Source: Gallionella sp. | GTDB lineage: Bacteria > Pseudomonadota > Gammaproteobacteria > Burkholderiales > Gallionellaceae | Assembly: GCA_030645535.1 (NCBI GenBank) | Contig: JAUSNM010000016.1 | Location: 36,027 to 100,026, forward strand | Direction: 5' to 3' | DNA length: 64,000 bases | Part shown: positions 17,882 through 28,106 of the stretch, in pieces | Layout of the letters: each line of letters starts with the position of its first letter | How positions within the stretch are numbered: the first letter of the stretch is position 1 | Position numbers and translations under genes: made by a program | The notes under the pieces: model-generated | The model's database searches: none | What the model was told of the DNA's origin: nothing | The model's input: only the letters and a program-made list of their open reading frames with translations

Positions 17882-18334
17882 CTAAATTAGCGACTTGCGC
17901 AACACCAACATGTTCGAATGCTCGAAGCCGAGCCTGTGGTAAAAACCCAGCGCGGCATGATTGTCGCGGTCAGCCAGCAAGGTCACGCGAAGCATGTCTT
18001 CCACTTTTGCCCAGGCGAAAACATGCTCGACAAGCGCACGCCCCAGCCCCCTGCCCCGATATTCACTATCCACAATCACGTCTTCGAGCAACAGCACGCG
18101 ACCACCTTCCGCTGTGCTGATGGAGATCAGCGCGTTAGCCATGCCTGCAATTTTTGCGCCATCGCGTGCCACGAACAATCTGCCCTGTGCCGGGTTATCC
18201 AGAATCAGGCGCAGGCCGCGCAACTGCTTGACGCGCTCAGGAGCAAAGTCGTTTTCCAGCGTGAACAGTTCGGCCAGCAAGCCGGCAAGTTGCGGCAGGT
18301 CGTCCGCAGTGGCGAAGTTAATTTCAATGTTCAT
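17882..18334 (-). CDS. GNAT-family N-acetyltransferase
   Basis: 150 residues with the acetyl-CoA loop EYRGRGLGRALVEH and the later ALGFYHRLGFEHS typical of the family. The acceptor substrate cannot be told. Its ATG overlaps the modC stop (ATGA), so it is the last gene of the mod operon. It could act on a protein or small molecule linked to molybdate use, but that is a guess. Confidence 0.87.
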   Translation of the reverse strand: MNIEINFATADDLPQLAGLLAELFTLENDFAPERVKQLRGLRLILDNPAQGRLFVARDGAKIAGMANALISISTAEGGRVLLLEDVIVDSEYRGRGLGRALVEHVFAWAKVEDMLRVTLLADRDNHAALGFYHRLGFEHSNMLVLRKSLI

Positions 18335-19404
18335 GACATCAACGCCACGCTCTTCACCTGCGCAAACACCTCCATGCCGACCGTGAGACCCAGCAAATCG
18401 CGCGAACGGCGCGTGATGCGCGACATCAGCACATACGACTCGCCAACCGTCATGCGCACCATTACTTTATCTGAGCCTTCATCGCGAATCTCAACAATAC
18501 GCGCGGCCAGAATATTGGTGATGCTGGTGCCATGCGACTGTCGCAAAGCGATGCTCACATCGCGGGCCAACACGCGGGCGCGCACCCGACTGCCTAACGG
18601 CTGCTTCACTTTCCCCACCCACAGACTGCCGCCTGCAAAATCCAGCCGCGTAAGATGATAGGTTTCGTCTTGCTGCGCCACTGCCGCTTCAATCACCACA
18701 CCTGCGTCATCGAAATGCGCGGTGGGCAGGTCAAGCCGTGCGAGCGTCTCGCCCAACGCGCCGCTGGCAATTACGCGACCCTGTTGCAGCAACACCAGAT
18801 GGTCAGCCAGCCTTGCCACTTCGTCCAGCGCATGGCTGACGTAGAGCACCGGAATTTCAAGCTCGCGGTGCAGACGTTCCAGATACGGCAGTATCTCCTG
18901 TTTGCTCGTTGTGTCGAGTGCGGAAAGCGGCTCATCCATCAGCAGGATGCGTGGACTGGTGAGCAACGCACGACCGATCGCGACGCGCTGGCGTTCGCCG
19001 CCGGAGAGTTTTGCCGGATCGCCACGCTCGATCAGCCGACTCAAACCCAACCATTCCACGACCTGGTCCAGTTGCACACGGCGAGAGGCAGGCGGGATGC
19101 GCTTGTAACCGTATTCCAGATTGACGCGCACCGACAGGTGCGGAAACAGGCTGGCCTCCTGAAACACGAAACCCAGCGGGCGTTTATGCGTCGGCACAAA
19201 GATCGTATCGTCCTGCCATACTTCGCCGTTCATGCTCAGCATACCTGTGGCGCGTTCCAGTCCTGCAATACAGCGCAGCAGCGTGGTCTTGCCGGAACCG
19301 GACGGACCGAACAATGCGGTGACACCGACAGCCGGCGCGATGAAGGAAGCGTCCAGTTCAAAGCCATCCAGTTGCAGCGCAAAATGCGCGCGTATCTCAC
19401 TCAT
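18331..19404 (-). CDS. modC: ModC, molybdate transporter ATPase
   Basis: 357 residues. Walker A is GPSGSGKTT, the signature is LSGGERQRVAIGRALL, Walker B is ILLMDEPLSALD, and a C-terminal MopI/TOBE domain (LAARIVEIRDEGSDKVMV) binds molybdate. It energises ModB. It starts at 19404 inside the modB end (4-base overlap); the open frame further upstream is shadow. Molybdenum import is needed for the nitrogenase encoded next door. Confidence 0.94.
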   Translation of the reverse strand: MSEIRAHFALQLDGFELDASFIAPAVGVTALFGPSGSGKTTLLRCIAGLERATGMLSMNGEVWQDDTIFVPTHKRPLGFVFQEASLFPHLSVRVNLEYGYKRIPPASRRVQLDQVVEWLGLSRLIERGDPAKLSGGERQRVAIGRALLTSPRILLMDEPLSALDTTSKQEILPYLERLHRELEIPVLYVSHALDEVARLADHLVLLQQGRVIASGALGETLARLDLPTAHFDDAGVVIEAAVAQQDETYHLTRLDFAGGSLWVGKVKQPLGSRVRARVLARDVSIALRQSHGTSITNILAARIVEIRDEGSDKVMVRMTVGESYVLMSRITRRSRDLLGLTVGMEVFAQVKSVALMS

Positions 19405-20090
19405 CGCACGTCCTTCGCCAGTTTCCCGCCCGCGAGGTACAAGGAAAGCAGCACAATAAATGAGAACAACACCATGCCGCCGGCCAACAGATGCGCCGCG
19501 CCGTATTCCACCGCCTCGACATGGCTGTAGATGGCAACGGATAGCACGCGTGTCTCGCCGGGTATGTTGCCGCCCAGCATCAACACCACGCCAAACTCGC
19601 CGACGGTATGCGCGAAAGCCAGGATGATCGCGGTATAAAAACCGGGGCGCGCCAGCGGCAAGGCCACACTGTAGAACCTGTCCCATGCTCCGGCACGCAA
19701 CGTAGCCGCCACTTCCAGCGGACGCCGCCCGATAGACTCGAATGCATTCTGGATCGGCTGCACGGCGAAGGGCAGCGAGAACAACACCGAGCCTATCACC
19801 AGTCCGGCGAAGGTAAAGGGCAAGGCGCCGAGATGCATGGCTTTAGTCAGCTCGCCCACTGGCCCATGCGGCCCCATCAACAATAACAGATAAAAACCCA
19901 GCACCGTGGGCGGCAAAACCAGCGGCAACGCCACCAAAGCGGACACAGGCCCCTTGTACCATTTACGGCTGTGCGACAACCACCATGCCAGCGGCGTGGC
20001 GATCAGCAACAGCAGTATTGTCGTAATGCTGGCTAACCTGAGCGTGAGCCAGACGGCTTGCAGGTCGGCAGAAGTCAATATGTTTTCCAT
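19401..20090 (-). CDS. modB: ModB, molybdate transporter permease
   Basis: 229 residues with five or six membrane segments and the EAA-like loop (RPLEVAATLRAGAWDRFYSVALP) that contacts ModC. The segment TVGEFGVVLMLGGNIPGETR is typical of ModB. Between modA and modC; the stop overlaps modC. Confidence 0.94.
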   Translation of the reverse strand: MENILTSADLQAVWLTLRLASITTILLLLIATPLAWWLSHSRKWYKGPVSALVALPLVLPPTVLGFYLLLLMGPHGPVGELTKAMHLGALPFTFAGLVIGSVLFSLPFAVQPIQNAFESIGRRPLEVAATLRAGAWDRFYSVALPLARPGFYTAIILAFAHTVGEFGVVLMLGGNIPGETRVLSVAIYSHVEAVEYGAAHLLAGGMVLFSFIVLLSLYLAGGKLAKDVR

Positions 20091-20154
20091 GGGTTCAAAA
20101 GCACATACAAAAATCCTCGCTACAGGCTACTCGCTACCAGCTACCCGCCGCCGA

Positions 20155-20910
20155 TTAAGGCAATTCATAACCAAAACTGCGAATGATCGCCATTGCTTTT
20201 TCGCTCTTTAAAAAGGCGAGGAAGGCCTGTGCTGCCGCCTTATCTTTTGCGCCGGATAGCAGCACCGCGCTCTGACGTATCGGGTTATACAAATCGTGCG
20301 GCACCAGCCACCACGAACCTCCCGTCACCTTGCCATCCCTGGTAATCTGCGACAGCGCAATGAACCCCAGCTCGGCATTCCCGGTCGCGGCAAACTGCCA
20401 GGTCTGCGTGATGTTTTCACCCTGCACCAGTTTCGACTGCACGGCATTCCACAGCCCCATCTTCTCCAGCGTATCTTTCGCCGCCATCCCGTAAGGTGCC
20501 AACTTCGGCTCGGCAATGGCCAGCTTGTTGTAACCGCCCTTGCGTAGCACCGCACCCTGCGCATCCACAAATCCTGACTGCGCGCTCCACAGCACCAGTT
20601 TTCCCAGTGCATAAACAAAACGCGTACCGCCGATTGTCAGTCCTTCCTGTTCCAGACGCTGCGGAATCGCTTCGTCTGCGGCGAGAAATACATCGAACGG
20701 CGCGCCGCCCGCGATCTGCGCATAGAACTTGCCGCTGGAACCAAGACTGACCTTCAGCGTATGCCCGCTTTCCTGCTTAAACAATGCAACGATGCGCTCC
20801 ATTGGTGCGGCGAAATTGGATGCCACAGCAACGTTTACCTCTCCGGCAAACACTGAAAAACTTACCAGCCCCAACAACAGCGCGGCCACGCACAATCCGT
20901 AAATTCGCAT
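20155..20910 (-). CDS. modA: ModA, periplasmic molybdate-binding protein
   Basis: 251 residues starting MRIYGLCVAALLLG, with a signal peptide ending near VFAGEV. The mature N terminus VNVAVASNFAAPMERI and SGKFYAQIAGGAPFDVFLAAD are typical ModA ligand-binding segments. GAGG lies 7 bases before the ATG; an in-frame GTG four codons earlier is less likely. It is followed by modB after a 64-base gap. No clear ModE site was seen upstream. Confidence 0.94.
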   Translation of the reverse strand: MRIYGLCVAALLLGLVSFSVFAGEVNVAVASNFAAPMERIVALFKQESGHTLKVSLGSSGKFYAQIAGGAPFDVFLAADEAIPQRLEQEGLTIGGTRFVYALGKLVLWSAQSGFVDAQGAVLRKGGYNKLAIAEPKLAPYGMAAKDTLEKMGLWNAVQSKLVQGENITQTWQFAATGNAELGFIALSQITRDGKVTGGSWWLVPHDLYNPIRQSAVLLSGAKDKAAAQAFLAFLKSEKAMAIIRSFGYELP

Positions 20911-21073
20911 CTTCAACCTCACATCAGAATAATTGCCTGATAACTAGCAAGAATGAGGCCAGGATGAAACATGCAGACTGTTTGGCGTATTGATTGACCG
21001 GCCACCTTCGAGCGAGTACGGTGCGTGCTGGGTCTGTTTTCTAAATATAATTAAACATTAGGGTACCGAAGCT

Positions 21074-21991
21074 ATGGGAATAACGGATCTTTTTTCAAAA
21101 CGCCAGCGTCGCCTTCGCGGCGAAATTCCAGACGTTTATGTTTATGACGCATTCCCTAATCAGCTCAAGGTTCAAGTTGTGCATGTCATTCGCGATGCAC
21201 TTGGTGTAGATCGTTATGGAAGCAGCCACGCATCACAGGTGTACGAATATATAAACAATACCCTTTGTCGCGAATATGGACTTTTCGAGCTTACTAAGCA
21301 CCCTCGCTCTCTTGATGAATCTATTTTTAAGTTTTTCTTAGCCGAAGAGTCTGTGGATAAATCTCTCGATGTGGTAGAACTATGCTTCTGGGCAATCGAC
21401 ACCTATGTCAGGAGCCATTACCCACACAATAGCGGCGCAAAAATTCGACCTGATGACGCAATTTCGGAACTGAATGCCAGGTTCAAGGAACATGCAGTCG
21501 GATTTCAATTTGAGTCATCAGAGTTAATTCGAGTCGATTCACAATTTATTCATTCAGAAGCTGTCATACCAGCACTTGCAATCCTTCGCAATGAACAATA
21601 CAAAGGGGCAAATGAAGAATTCCTAAAAGCTCATGAGCATTATCGCCATGGTCGGTACAAAGAATGTCTCGTGGATTCGCTTAAGGCATTTGAAAGTACA
21701 ATGAAGACAATATGCACAAATCGGGGTTGGCCAACGCAACCAACTGATACGGCCAAAACTCTGATTAATATTTGCCTGAGCAATGGGTTATTACCGACCT
21801 ATCTCGAATCGCAAATGGGCTCGCTCCGGTCACTACTCGAAAGTGGTTTGCCAACAGTTAGAAACAAACTTGGTGGTCATGGACAAGGCTCTGATCCTGT
21901 TGCCGTGCCAGACTACTTCGCACGCTATGCACTGAACCTGACTGCAAGCAGCATACTTCTTATGGCCGAGGCTGATGCAGAAAAAAAGTGA
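21074..21991 (+). CDS. AbiJ-like protein (STM4504/CBY_0614 type), possible phage defence
   Basis: 305 residues. The N-terminal part resembles the N-terminal domain of AbiJ-family abortive-infection proteins. The C-terminal part has the HEPN-like RNKLGGHGQG segment, a likely RNase active-site region. It stands alone on the plus strand between two minus-strand operons and is more AT-rich than its neighbours, both signs of transfer. The ATG at 21074 follows GGTACCGAAGCT with no strong ribosome site. Action as an RNase-type toxin that stops phage growth is inference. Confidence 0.75.
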   Translation: MGITDLFSKRQRRLRGEIPDVYVYDAFPNQLKVQVVHVIRDALGVDRYGSSHASQVYEYINNTLCREYGLFELTKHPRSLDESIFKFFLAEESVDKSLDVVELCFWAIDTYVRSHYPHNSGAKIRPDDAISELNARFKEHAVGFQFESSELIRVDSQFIHSEAVIPALAILRNEQYKGANEEFLKAHEHYRHGRYKECLVDSLKAFESTMKTICTNRGWPTQPTDTAKTLINICLSNGLLPTYLESQMGSLRSLLESGLPTVRNKLGGHGQGSDPVAVPDYFARYALNLTASSILLMAEADAEKK

Positions 21992-22002
21992 AGCCATCGT
22001 TG

Positions 22003-22019
22003 CCCGGATGTAATCCGGG
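22003..22019. terminator. Hairpin between the AbiJ-like gene and the nif operon end
   Basis: cccggat-gta-atccggg gives a 7-base-pair stem with a 3-base loop just past both convergent stop codons. A plausible terminator for either strand, although it lacks a long T run. Confidence 0.55.
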
Positions 22020-22054
22020 ATTTAACGGAAAATCATCTTGCATAATATGCTGAG

Positions 22055-22330
22055 CTATTCTTCTGCATCCACACATGCCAGCACGACGCCGATGGCTTGC
22101 TGCGGGTTATCGGTCAGGCTCAGACAATGTTCGCCCCCGCCTACCAGATAAAGATTAAACCGTTCGCGCCGCAACGCAGGCGGCATCCGTGCGGGCATGT
22201 CGTCATCGCTGCACAGCGTGAAGCGCAAATCCGGCCAGCTCTGTTTCAAGGTAGCCAGCGAGGCTTCATCCAACACGCCAAGCTGAGCTGCGTTGTTGGC
22301 GATGTTTTCCAGCGTTTCAGGGACGATCAT
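22055..22330 (-). CDS. Small nif-associated protein (DUF6129-like)
   Basis: 91 residues with SWPDLRFTLCSDDDMPAR, then RERFNLYLVGGGEHCLSLT and GVVLACVDAEE. This pattern matches my memory of the DUF6129 family, which occurs in nif clusters of betaproteobacteria and has no known function. Cysteines at CSDDD and EHCL are likely conserved. It follows nifY by 9 bases and is the last gene of the nifHDK transcript. Confidence 0.75.
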   Translation of the reverse strand: MIVPETLENIANNAAQLGVLDEASLATLKQSWPDLRFTLCSDDDMPARMPPALRRERFNLYLVGGGEHCLSLTDNPQQAIGVVLACVDAEE

Positions 22331-22339
22331 TGGATAACC

Positions 22340-23047
22340 TCAGTCTTCTTCCATTTCGGCAAACCGGCTCAAGGATTTCGCTTCCACGCCGAGTATCTTG
22401 GCAAGCCAGGGTGGAGGGGCATCGAGTACGGTTTGCAGGCGCTGCAAAGTAGTACGCGCAAGGCCACCTTCCTGAATTTTCACCGGATGCACGTTGGCGC
22501 GCACCGCCTTGGCTGCAGCCGGGCCGCCAATGGATTGCACATAGACAATCTGGCAGTCGTTAATCAGCTCGGCACGCGCGACGTTCTTGTCTTCTGCATC
22601 ATCGGTGATCAGCGTGGAGCGTGCGTCGATCAGTCTGATGTCATCGCGCCCGACTTGATAGATCAGGAAACGCGGGCAAGAACCGAAGTGTCCGTCCAGA
22701 TTTTCATCGGTATTGGAGGCGACCGCCACACGCAGACTACCGGGCAGGTCGCCATCGGTATAAGCATCAAGATCGGGCAAATCGGCTGCGTCTCCGGATT
22801 CTCCCCAAAACTGGCGCACCGCCAGCTTGATAGTCGCCTCATCAACATCCGGCTCAACGGTTTCTTCACCGGACAGGATGAGTTTAAGATCTGCTACCGT
22901 CATCTTGGAGAGTTTCTCTTCGGTGATAGGCAGACCGAAGTGTTCGCCCAATTTCTCGACCAGTCCGGCCATACTCACTTCAGGCAAGGAGCGGGCGGCC
23001 TGTGCAATTCGCAGGGCAGCGAGTTTGGTGATAATGCCGTTATTCAT
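22340..23047 (-). CDS. nifY: NifY/NafY-type cofactor-binding protein
   Basis: 235 residues. The C-terminal half (LRVAVASNTDENLDGHFG, then CPRFLIYQVG) is a NifX/NifB-like domain that binds FeMo-cofactor or its precursors. The N-terminal 90 residues form a helical domain as in NafY and NifY, which attaches to cofactor-free NifDK. It lies after fdxN in the nifHDKT run, the usual position of nifY. Exact NifY versus NafY naming is uncertain. Confidence 0.85.
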   Translation of the reverse strand: MNNGIITKLAALRIAQAARSLPEVSMAGLVEKLGEHFGLPITEEKLSKMTVADLKLILSGEETVEPDVDEATIKLAVRQFWGESGDAADLPDLDAYTDGDLPGSLRVAVASNTDENLDGHFGSCPRFLIYQVGRDDIRLIDARSTLITDDAEDKNVARAELINDCQIVYVQSIGGPAAAKAVRANVHPVKIQEGGLARTTLQRLQTVLDAPPPWLAKILGVEAKSLSRFAEMEED

Positions 23048-23170
23048 ACGGTTACCTCGTCTTTTTCGGTTTGGTTCATTTACTTGTCATTTCCGCACAG
23101 GAATGACGCAGTCGTTACGGCAACCCGGACTCTGCAATGCATCATCCGGGCTCCTTACTAAACAACCTGC

Positions 23171-23371
23171 TTACGCCACCAGCAGCGTGATGCAACCCTT
23201 GATCGGGCAGAGTTCCACACACTTTGGCTTGGTGTACTCACCCACGCATTCCGTGCAGGAATCCGCAGTGATTTTAGTGATACCTTTTCTGGTTTTAATC
23301 GAATCGGTAGGACATTCCGGTTCGCAATCACCACATGAAGTACACAGATTTGGATCAATTGTCATTGCCAT
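23171..23371 (-). CDS. fdxN: FdxN-type 2[4Fe-4S] ferredoxin
   Basis: 66 residues. Cys10/13/16/20 form the first cluster motif (CTSCGDCEPECP); Cys39/42/51/55 form the second, with eight residues between Cys42 and Cys51, the Allochromatium-type arrangement. It probably gives electrons to nitrogenase. AGGAG lies 7 bases before the ATG. Between nifT and nifY. Confidence 0.9.
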   Translation of the reverse strand: MAMTIDPNLCTSCGDCEPECPTDSIKTRKGITKITADSCTECVGEYTKPKCVELCPIKGCITLLVA

Positions 23372-23389
23372 GATGTTCTCCTATATATA

Positions 23390-23467
23390 TGGGAATGGAG
23401 AAGGGTAAAGGGTGAAGAGAGAGAAAGTGCCACTGTTACCCTTCCCTCTTCTCACTTAACTCTTCCC
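23390..23467. repeat. Imperfect inverted repeat between nifT and fdxN
   Basis: G/A-rich arm 23391-23431 pairs loosely with C/T-rich arm 23432-23467. A similar purine-rich block (gggaag ... gagaagagg) appears at 16317-16345 and near 23715, so this looks like a small repeat family placed between cotranscribed genes. Confidence 0.5.
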
Positions 23468-23474
23468 AGTTTTA

Positions 23475-23699
23475 CTATTCCGCCGCATCCAGACGCTTGG
23501 CGCGCAGGGAAATCGGCAACTTGGCGGGTGCTGCTTGCGGTTCGATGTAATAACTGCCGCCGTTATTGAGCCTGATCTCACCACCCCACTTTTCCGGGGT
23601 ATCGAACTCCATCGAAACGATGGCGTCTTCAAGGTCGCGCTTGGGCAGGTAGAACACGTAGTCGCTTTTGGCGCCGCGCTGAATCATGATGTTTGCCAT
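23475..23699 (-). CDS. nifT: NifT/FixU
   Basis: 74-residue protein matching NifT/FixU from MANIMIQRGAKSDYVFYLPKRDLE through WGGEIRLNNGGSYYIEP. It is nearly always just downstream of nifK, as here. Its role is unknown and it is dispensable in studied species. Confidence 0.93.
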   Translation of the reverse strand: MANIMIQRGAKSDYVFYLPKRDLEDAIVSMEFDTPEKWGGEIRLNNGGSYYIEPQAAPAKLPISLRAKRLDAAE

Positions 23700-23714
23700 T
23701 TATAACTCCTGGAT

Positions 23715-23787
23715 AGTGGTTAGTGGAAAGTAGGAAGTTGGGGAAGCGGTTTTTCCCACTTACCACTCCCCACTTTCCACTCACCAG
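23715..23787. repeat. Imperfect hairpin between nifK and nifT
   Basis: The left arm (agtggttagtggaaag and onward) and the right arm (ending ctttccactcacca) are largely complementary around a T-rich centre. It could reduce read-through from nifK or protect its mRNA end. Confidence 0.6.
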
Positions 23788-23790
23788 TCC

Positions 23791-25359
23791 CTATCTGACC
23801 AAATCGTAGTTGTAGTCCGTGGTTCCCATGCCGCGAGTCTCTTCGTCCAGACGTTCCAGCACTGAATTGACCAGCGTGGTGAGCACTTGCATAGCGCCTT
23901 CATAACCCAGCGTCGTTGCACGATGCAGGTGGTGACGGTCGAAGATCGGGAAGCCGATGCGGATCAATGGCACTTCGAACTCTTTACCCTTGTGCAAGGT
24001 ATCGCGCTGAATGAACTTGCCGTAGGAGTTACCGATCATGAAGTCCGGCTTCTCGGTGAACATCAGCGAACGGAAGTGCCACAGGTCGGCACCCGGATAC
24101 AGCTTGGCGTCCTTGCCGTAGGGCGTTTCGTCCATCACTGCGCGCATCGCCTTATTCCACTTTTTGCTGCCGTTATTGCACAGGATGTGAGTCGGTTCGG
24201 CGCCCAGTTCGGTGAGGAACTTAGCCATACCCATCACAAAGTCAGGATCGCCATACAGGCCGAACTTCTTGCCGTGCAGCCAGGTGTGGCTGTCGGTAAT
24301 CATGTCCACCAGACGACCGCGCTCTTTCACAAGCGAAGCGGGAATCTCTTTGCCTGTCACTTCGGAGACTTTCATCAGCCATTCGTCTGTCCATTCCAGA
24401 CCCATCGGAATATTCAGCTTTGGCACTTCATGCTTCCAGGTACCTTCGACGTACTTCCTGGTCTTGTCCAGTTGCAGCGGTTGCAACAGAAAAGTGTTGG
24501 TCGCATTCGGCGCATCCTTCACTTCATCCTGAGTGGTGCCGCCCGCATACATGCGGAACTGGCCATCAGCCGGGGTATCAAGCACTTCGGTAGGATCACT
24601 CAGCATGGTGTGAGCAACACCCATTTCATCGAGCATGCGGTGCATCACGCGGTAGTTGCCCAGATAGGTTTCGAAACCGGGAACGATGTTGATCTTGCCA
24701 TTCTTGCCGGGTTCCTTGCCTTCCATGGTGTTCAGCGTGAAATAGCGCATCACACCTTCGAACATATTGTCCCAGCCTGTGACATGCGAACCCACAAACG
24801 ACGGGGTGTGCGCATAGGGTGTCGGGAAATCGTCAGGGATATTGCCGGCCTTTTTGGTATTGGTAATGAAGGCATTCAAGTCATCGCCGATCACTTCCGC
24901 CATGCAGGTTGTGGAAACTGCGATCATGTCAGGCTTGTAGAGTGCCTTGGCATTTTCCAGACCGTCGATCATGTTCTTCTGACCGCCGAATACCGCTGCA
25001 TCTTCCGTCATGGAATCAGAAACGCAGGAAATAGGTTCCTTGAAATGACGGTTGAAGTAGGTACGGAAGTAAGCCACACAACCTTGAGAGCCGTGCACAT
25101 AAGGCAGCGTTTTTTCGAAGCCCAAAGCGCACAGCACCGCGCCCAGCGGCTGGCAAGCCTTGGCTGGATTGACGGTCAATGCTTCGCGCTTAAAGTTCAG
25201 ATCGCGGTATTCAGCCGTGGTTGTCCAAGTAAAGGTATCCTGAACCTTATCGGCATCATGGCGCTCTTCGAACTGGTCCTGCTTGTTGCCCAGTGATTCC
25301 TTGTATTCGTCCTGACGGAACAGTGGATAACAAGGTTTGATGTCGTCAACTTGTTGCAT
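23791..25359 (-). CDS. nifK: NifK, nitrogenase MoFe protein beta subunit
   Basis: 522 residues; beta subunit of dinitrogenase, which holds half of each P-cluster. The P-cluster cysteines are visible in KACQPLGA, HGSQGCVAYFRTYF and STTCMAEVIGDD. The start chosen is MQQVDDIKPCYPLF at 25359, with AAGGAGAT upstream; the frame is open nine codons earlier without support. It lies 83 bases after nifD and ahead of nifT. Confidence 0.98.
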   Translation of the reverse strand: MQQVDDIKPCYPLFRQDEYKESLGNKQDQFEERHDADKVQDTFTWTTTAEYRDLNFKREALTVNPAKACQPLGAVLCALGFEKTLPYVHGSQGCVAYFRTYFNRHFKEPISCVSDSMTEDAAVFGGQKNMIDGLENAKALYKPDMIAVSTTCMAEVIGDDLNAFITNTKKAGNIPDDFPTPYAHTPSFVGSHVTGWDNMFEGVMRYFTLNTMEGKEPGKNGKINIVPGFETYLGNYRVMHRMLDEMGVAHTMLSDPTEVLDTPADGQFRMYAGGTTQDEVKDAPNATNTFLLQPLQLDKTRKYVEGTWKHEVPKLNIPMGLEWTDEWLMKVSEVTGKEIPASLVKERGRLVDMITDSHTWLHGKKFGLYGDPDFVMGMAKFLTELGAEPTHILCNNGSKKWNKAMRAVMDETPYGKDAKLYPGADLWHFRSLMFTEKPDFMIGNSYGKFIQRDTLHKGKEFEVPLIRIGFPIFDRHHLHRATTLGYEGAMQVLTTLVNSVLERLDEETRGMGTTDYNYDLVR

Positions 25360-25442
25360 TTTTATCTCCTTAGCTGCACTGCTCATCTGCAGATGCTTGC
25401 ATAGATTGATTGATGGGCGACACGAGGTCGCCCTCTTGTTAC

Positions 25443-26918
25443 TTAAGCGGCCGCCTTCAGTGCTTCCGGTTCAGCCGGTTTTAACCATGGCGCGATCATC
25501 TTGCCCCAGCACGGATTGTTGATGGTCATATCCATGTCGCGGGCGAAAATGGCGAAGCCGTCATAGCCGTGGTACGGGCCTGAATAATCCCAGGAGTGCA
25601 TCTGGCGGAACGGCACACCCATTTTCTGGAATATGTACTTTTCCTTGATGCCCGCACCGATCAGATCAGGCTTGACGCGCTTGACGAACTCTTCGAACTC
25701 GAATCCGGTAACGTCGTCATAAATCAAAGTAGCATTGCCCATGTCCTTGATGGTGCGGTCGTAGTCGTCGTTGTGGCCGAATTCGTAACCGGTACCGACC
25801 ACTTCCATACCGAGATCTTCGTAAGCACCGATCACGTGACGCGGACGCAGACCACCGACATACAACATCACGCGTTTGCCTTGCAAGCGTGGCTTGTACT
25901 TGGCAATCACCTCATCCATCATCGCCTGATACTTGGCGATCACGCGCTCCGCACCTTCCTTGATCTTGTCATCGAAGTGTGCAGCAATAGCACGCAGCGA
26001 TTCAGCAACCTTGGTAGGGCCGAAGAAGTTGTATTCCATCCAGGGAATGCTGTACTTTTCTTCCATGTGACGCGCGATGTAGTTCATCGAACGATAGCAA
26101 TGGATCAGGTTAAGCTTGGCATTGGGCGTCATTTCCATTTCAGCGATGGTGCCATCCCCTGACCACTGCGCGATGACGCGCAAACCCATTTCTTCCAGCA
26201 GAATCCGGGAAGACCAGGCGTCGCCGCCGATGTTGTAATCGCCGATCACAGCTACATCGTAAGGTGTACCTGCAAATTCCTGAGTATCGCGGCGAGGTAA
26301 TACCCAATCGCGAATTGCGTCATTGGCGATATGGTGACCTAACGATTGCGACACGCCACGGAAACCTTCGCAACGCACGGGTACTACCGGCTTGTCAATT
26401 TCCTTGGCTGCTTTCTTGGAAACCGCTTCGATATCGTCACCGATCAGACCGATAGGGCATTCTGACTGAACAGAGATACCTTTATTCAGCGGGAATAACA
26501 GTTCGATTTCGGTGATCACTTTGGCCAGCTTCTTGTCGCCGCCGAACACGATGTCCTTTTCCTGAAAATCGGAAGTGAAGTTCATCGTACCGAAGGTATT
26601 AACCCCTGTCGTGCCGACGTAATAGTTACGGCGACCGGCGCGGGAATATTGACCACAGCCGACCGGGCCATGGGAAATATGGATCATGTCCTTGATCGGG
26701 CCCCACACCACACCCTTGGAACCTGCGTAGGCACAGCCACGGACGGTCATCACACCAGGCAATGATTTGCGATTGGAGGTGATGCATTTCTTGGATTGTT
26801 CAATGGATTGATCGTTAACCATAAGATGCTTTTCGCGATCTTTTCTGGCTTTTTCCGGATAAACCTCCAGCACTTCCTGAATCAGCGCTTCAGTTTCTTC
26901 GCGTGTTAATGCAGACAT
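25443..26918 (-). CDS. nifD: NifD, nitrogenase MoFe protein alpha subunit
   Basis: 491 residues; alpha subunit carrying the FeMo cofactor. P-cluster cysteines lie in [31 protein letters not shown] and [11 protein letters not shown]; the cofactor histidine region is [25 protein letters not shown] precedes MSALTREE. Second gene of the nifHDK operon, 111 bases after nifH, with a stem-loop in the gap. Confidence 0.98.
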   Translation of the reverse strand: MSALTREETEALIQEVLEVYPEKARKDREKHLMVNDQSIEQSKKCITSNRKSLPGVMTVRGCAYAGSKGVVWGPIKDMIHISHGPVGCGQYSRAGRRNYYVGTTGVNTFGTMNFTSDFQEKDIVFGGDKKLAKVITEIELLFPLNKGISVQSECPIGLIGDDIEAVSKKAAKEIDKPVVPVRCEGFRGVSQSLGHHIANDAIRDWVLPRRDTQEFAGTPYDVAVIGDYNIGGDAWSSRILLEEMGLRVIAQWSGDGTIAEMEMTPNAKLNLIHCYRSMNYIARHMEEKYSIPWMEYNFFGPTKVAESLRAIAAHFDDKIKEGAERVIAKYQAMMDEVIAKYKPRLQGKRVMLYVGGLRPRHVIGAYEDLGMEVVGTGYEFGHNDDYDRTIKDMGNATLIYDDVTGFEFEEFVKRVKPDLIGAGIKEKYIFQKMGVPFRQMHSWDYSGPYHGYDGFAIFARDMDMTINNPCWGKMIAPWLKPAEPEALKAAA

Positions 26919-26982
26919 TCCGTTCTCCTTTAATGACCCACCAATATGTGGAGTCCATCAGGGTTAGTCTCGGTAAGAATGA

Positions 26983-27011
26983 CGGGCTGTACCCAATTCC
27001 AAAACAGCCCG
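26983..27011. promoter_or_regulatory. Stem-loop between nifH and nifD
   Basis: cgggctgt and acagcccg form a perfect 8-base-pair stem with a 13-base loop. Stem-loops here are commonly thought to stabilise nifH mRNA or limit read-through so that more NifH than NifDK is made. Confidence 0.7.
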
Positions 27012-27029
27012 CCACCCTTAACTCTTTAA

Positions 27030-27926
<897 letters not shown>

Positions 27927-27974
27927 TCAGAATTTAAGATGCGATTGAAAAACTACCGCTCGCATCTCTACAGT

Positions 27975-27990
27975 CGCAAGCTCCGTGCCA
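27975..27990 (-). promoter_or_regulatory. Sigma-54 promoter of nifHDK
   Basis: On the minus strand TGGCAC-N5-TTGCG, GG and GC 10 bases apart. Transcription would start near 27963, about 55 bases ahead of nifH. Confidence 0.9.
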
Positions 27991-28087
27991 GGACCTATAA
28001 AAATACATAACTATCTGAAATGAAAGAGATAATAAACATCTGTCAAAGTAACTTGGCAGGTTCAGGACACAACAAACCATTAGAATT

Positions 28088-28103
28088 TGTAGGGGTAACG
28101 ACA
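28088..28103. promoter_or_regulatory. NifA site for nifHDK
   Basis: TGT-N10-ACA about 98 bases above the nifH -24 box. It ends 3 bases before the draT ATG, so it also lies in the draT ribosome-binding region. Confidence 0.82.
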
Positions 28104-28106
28104 ACA

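Noticed and set aside
19405..19686. N-terminal extension of ModC by 94 codons
   Set aside because: The stretch overlaps modB in another frame, has no transporter motif, and the ATG at 19404 gives the normal ModC length.
23887..25296. Long open frame (469 codons) on the plus strand
   Set aside because: Lies antisense to nifK and reflects its codon bias; composition is rich in His, Arg and Gln with no family motif.
28053..28070. TGGCAG block as a possible sigma-54 promoter for draT
   Set aside because: No matching -12 GC doublet at the required distance.
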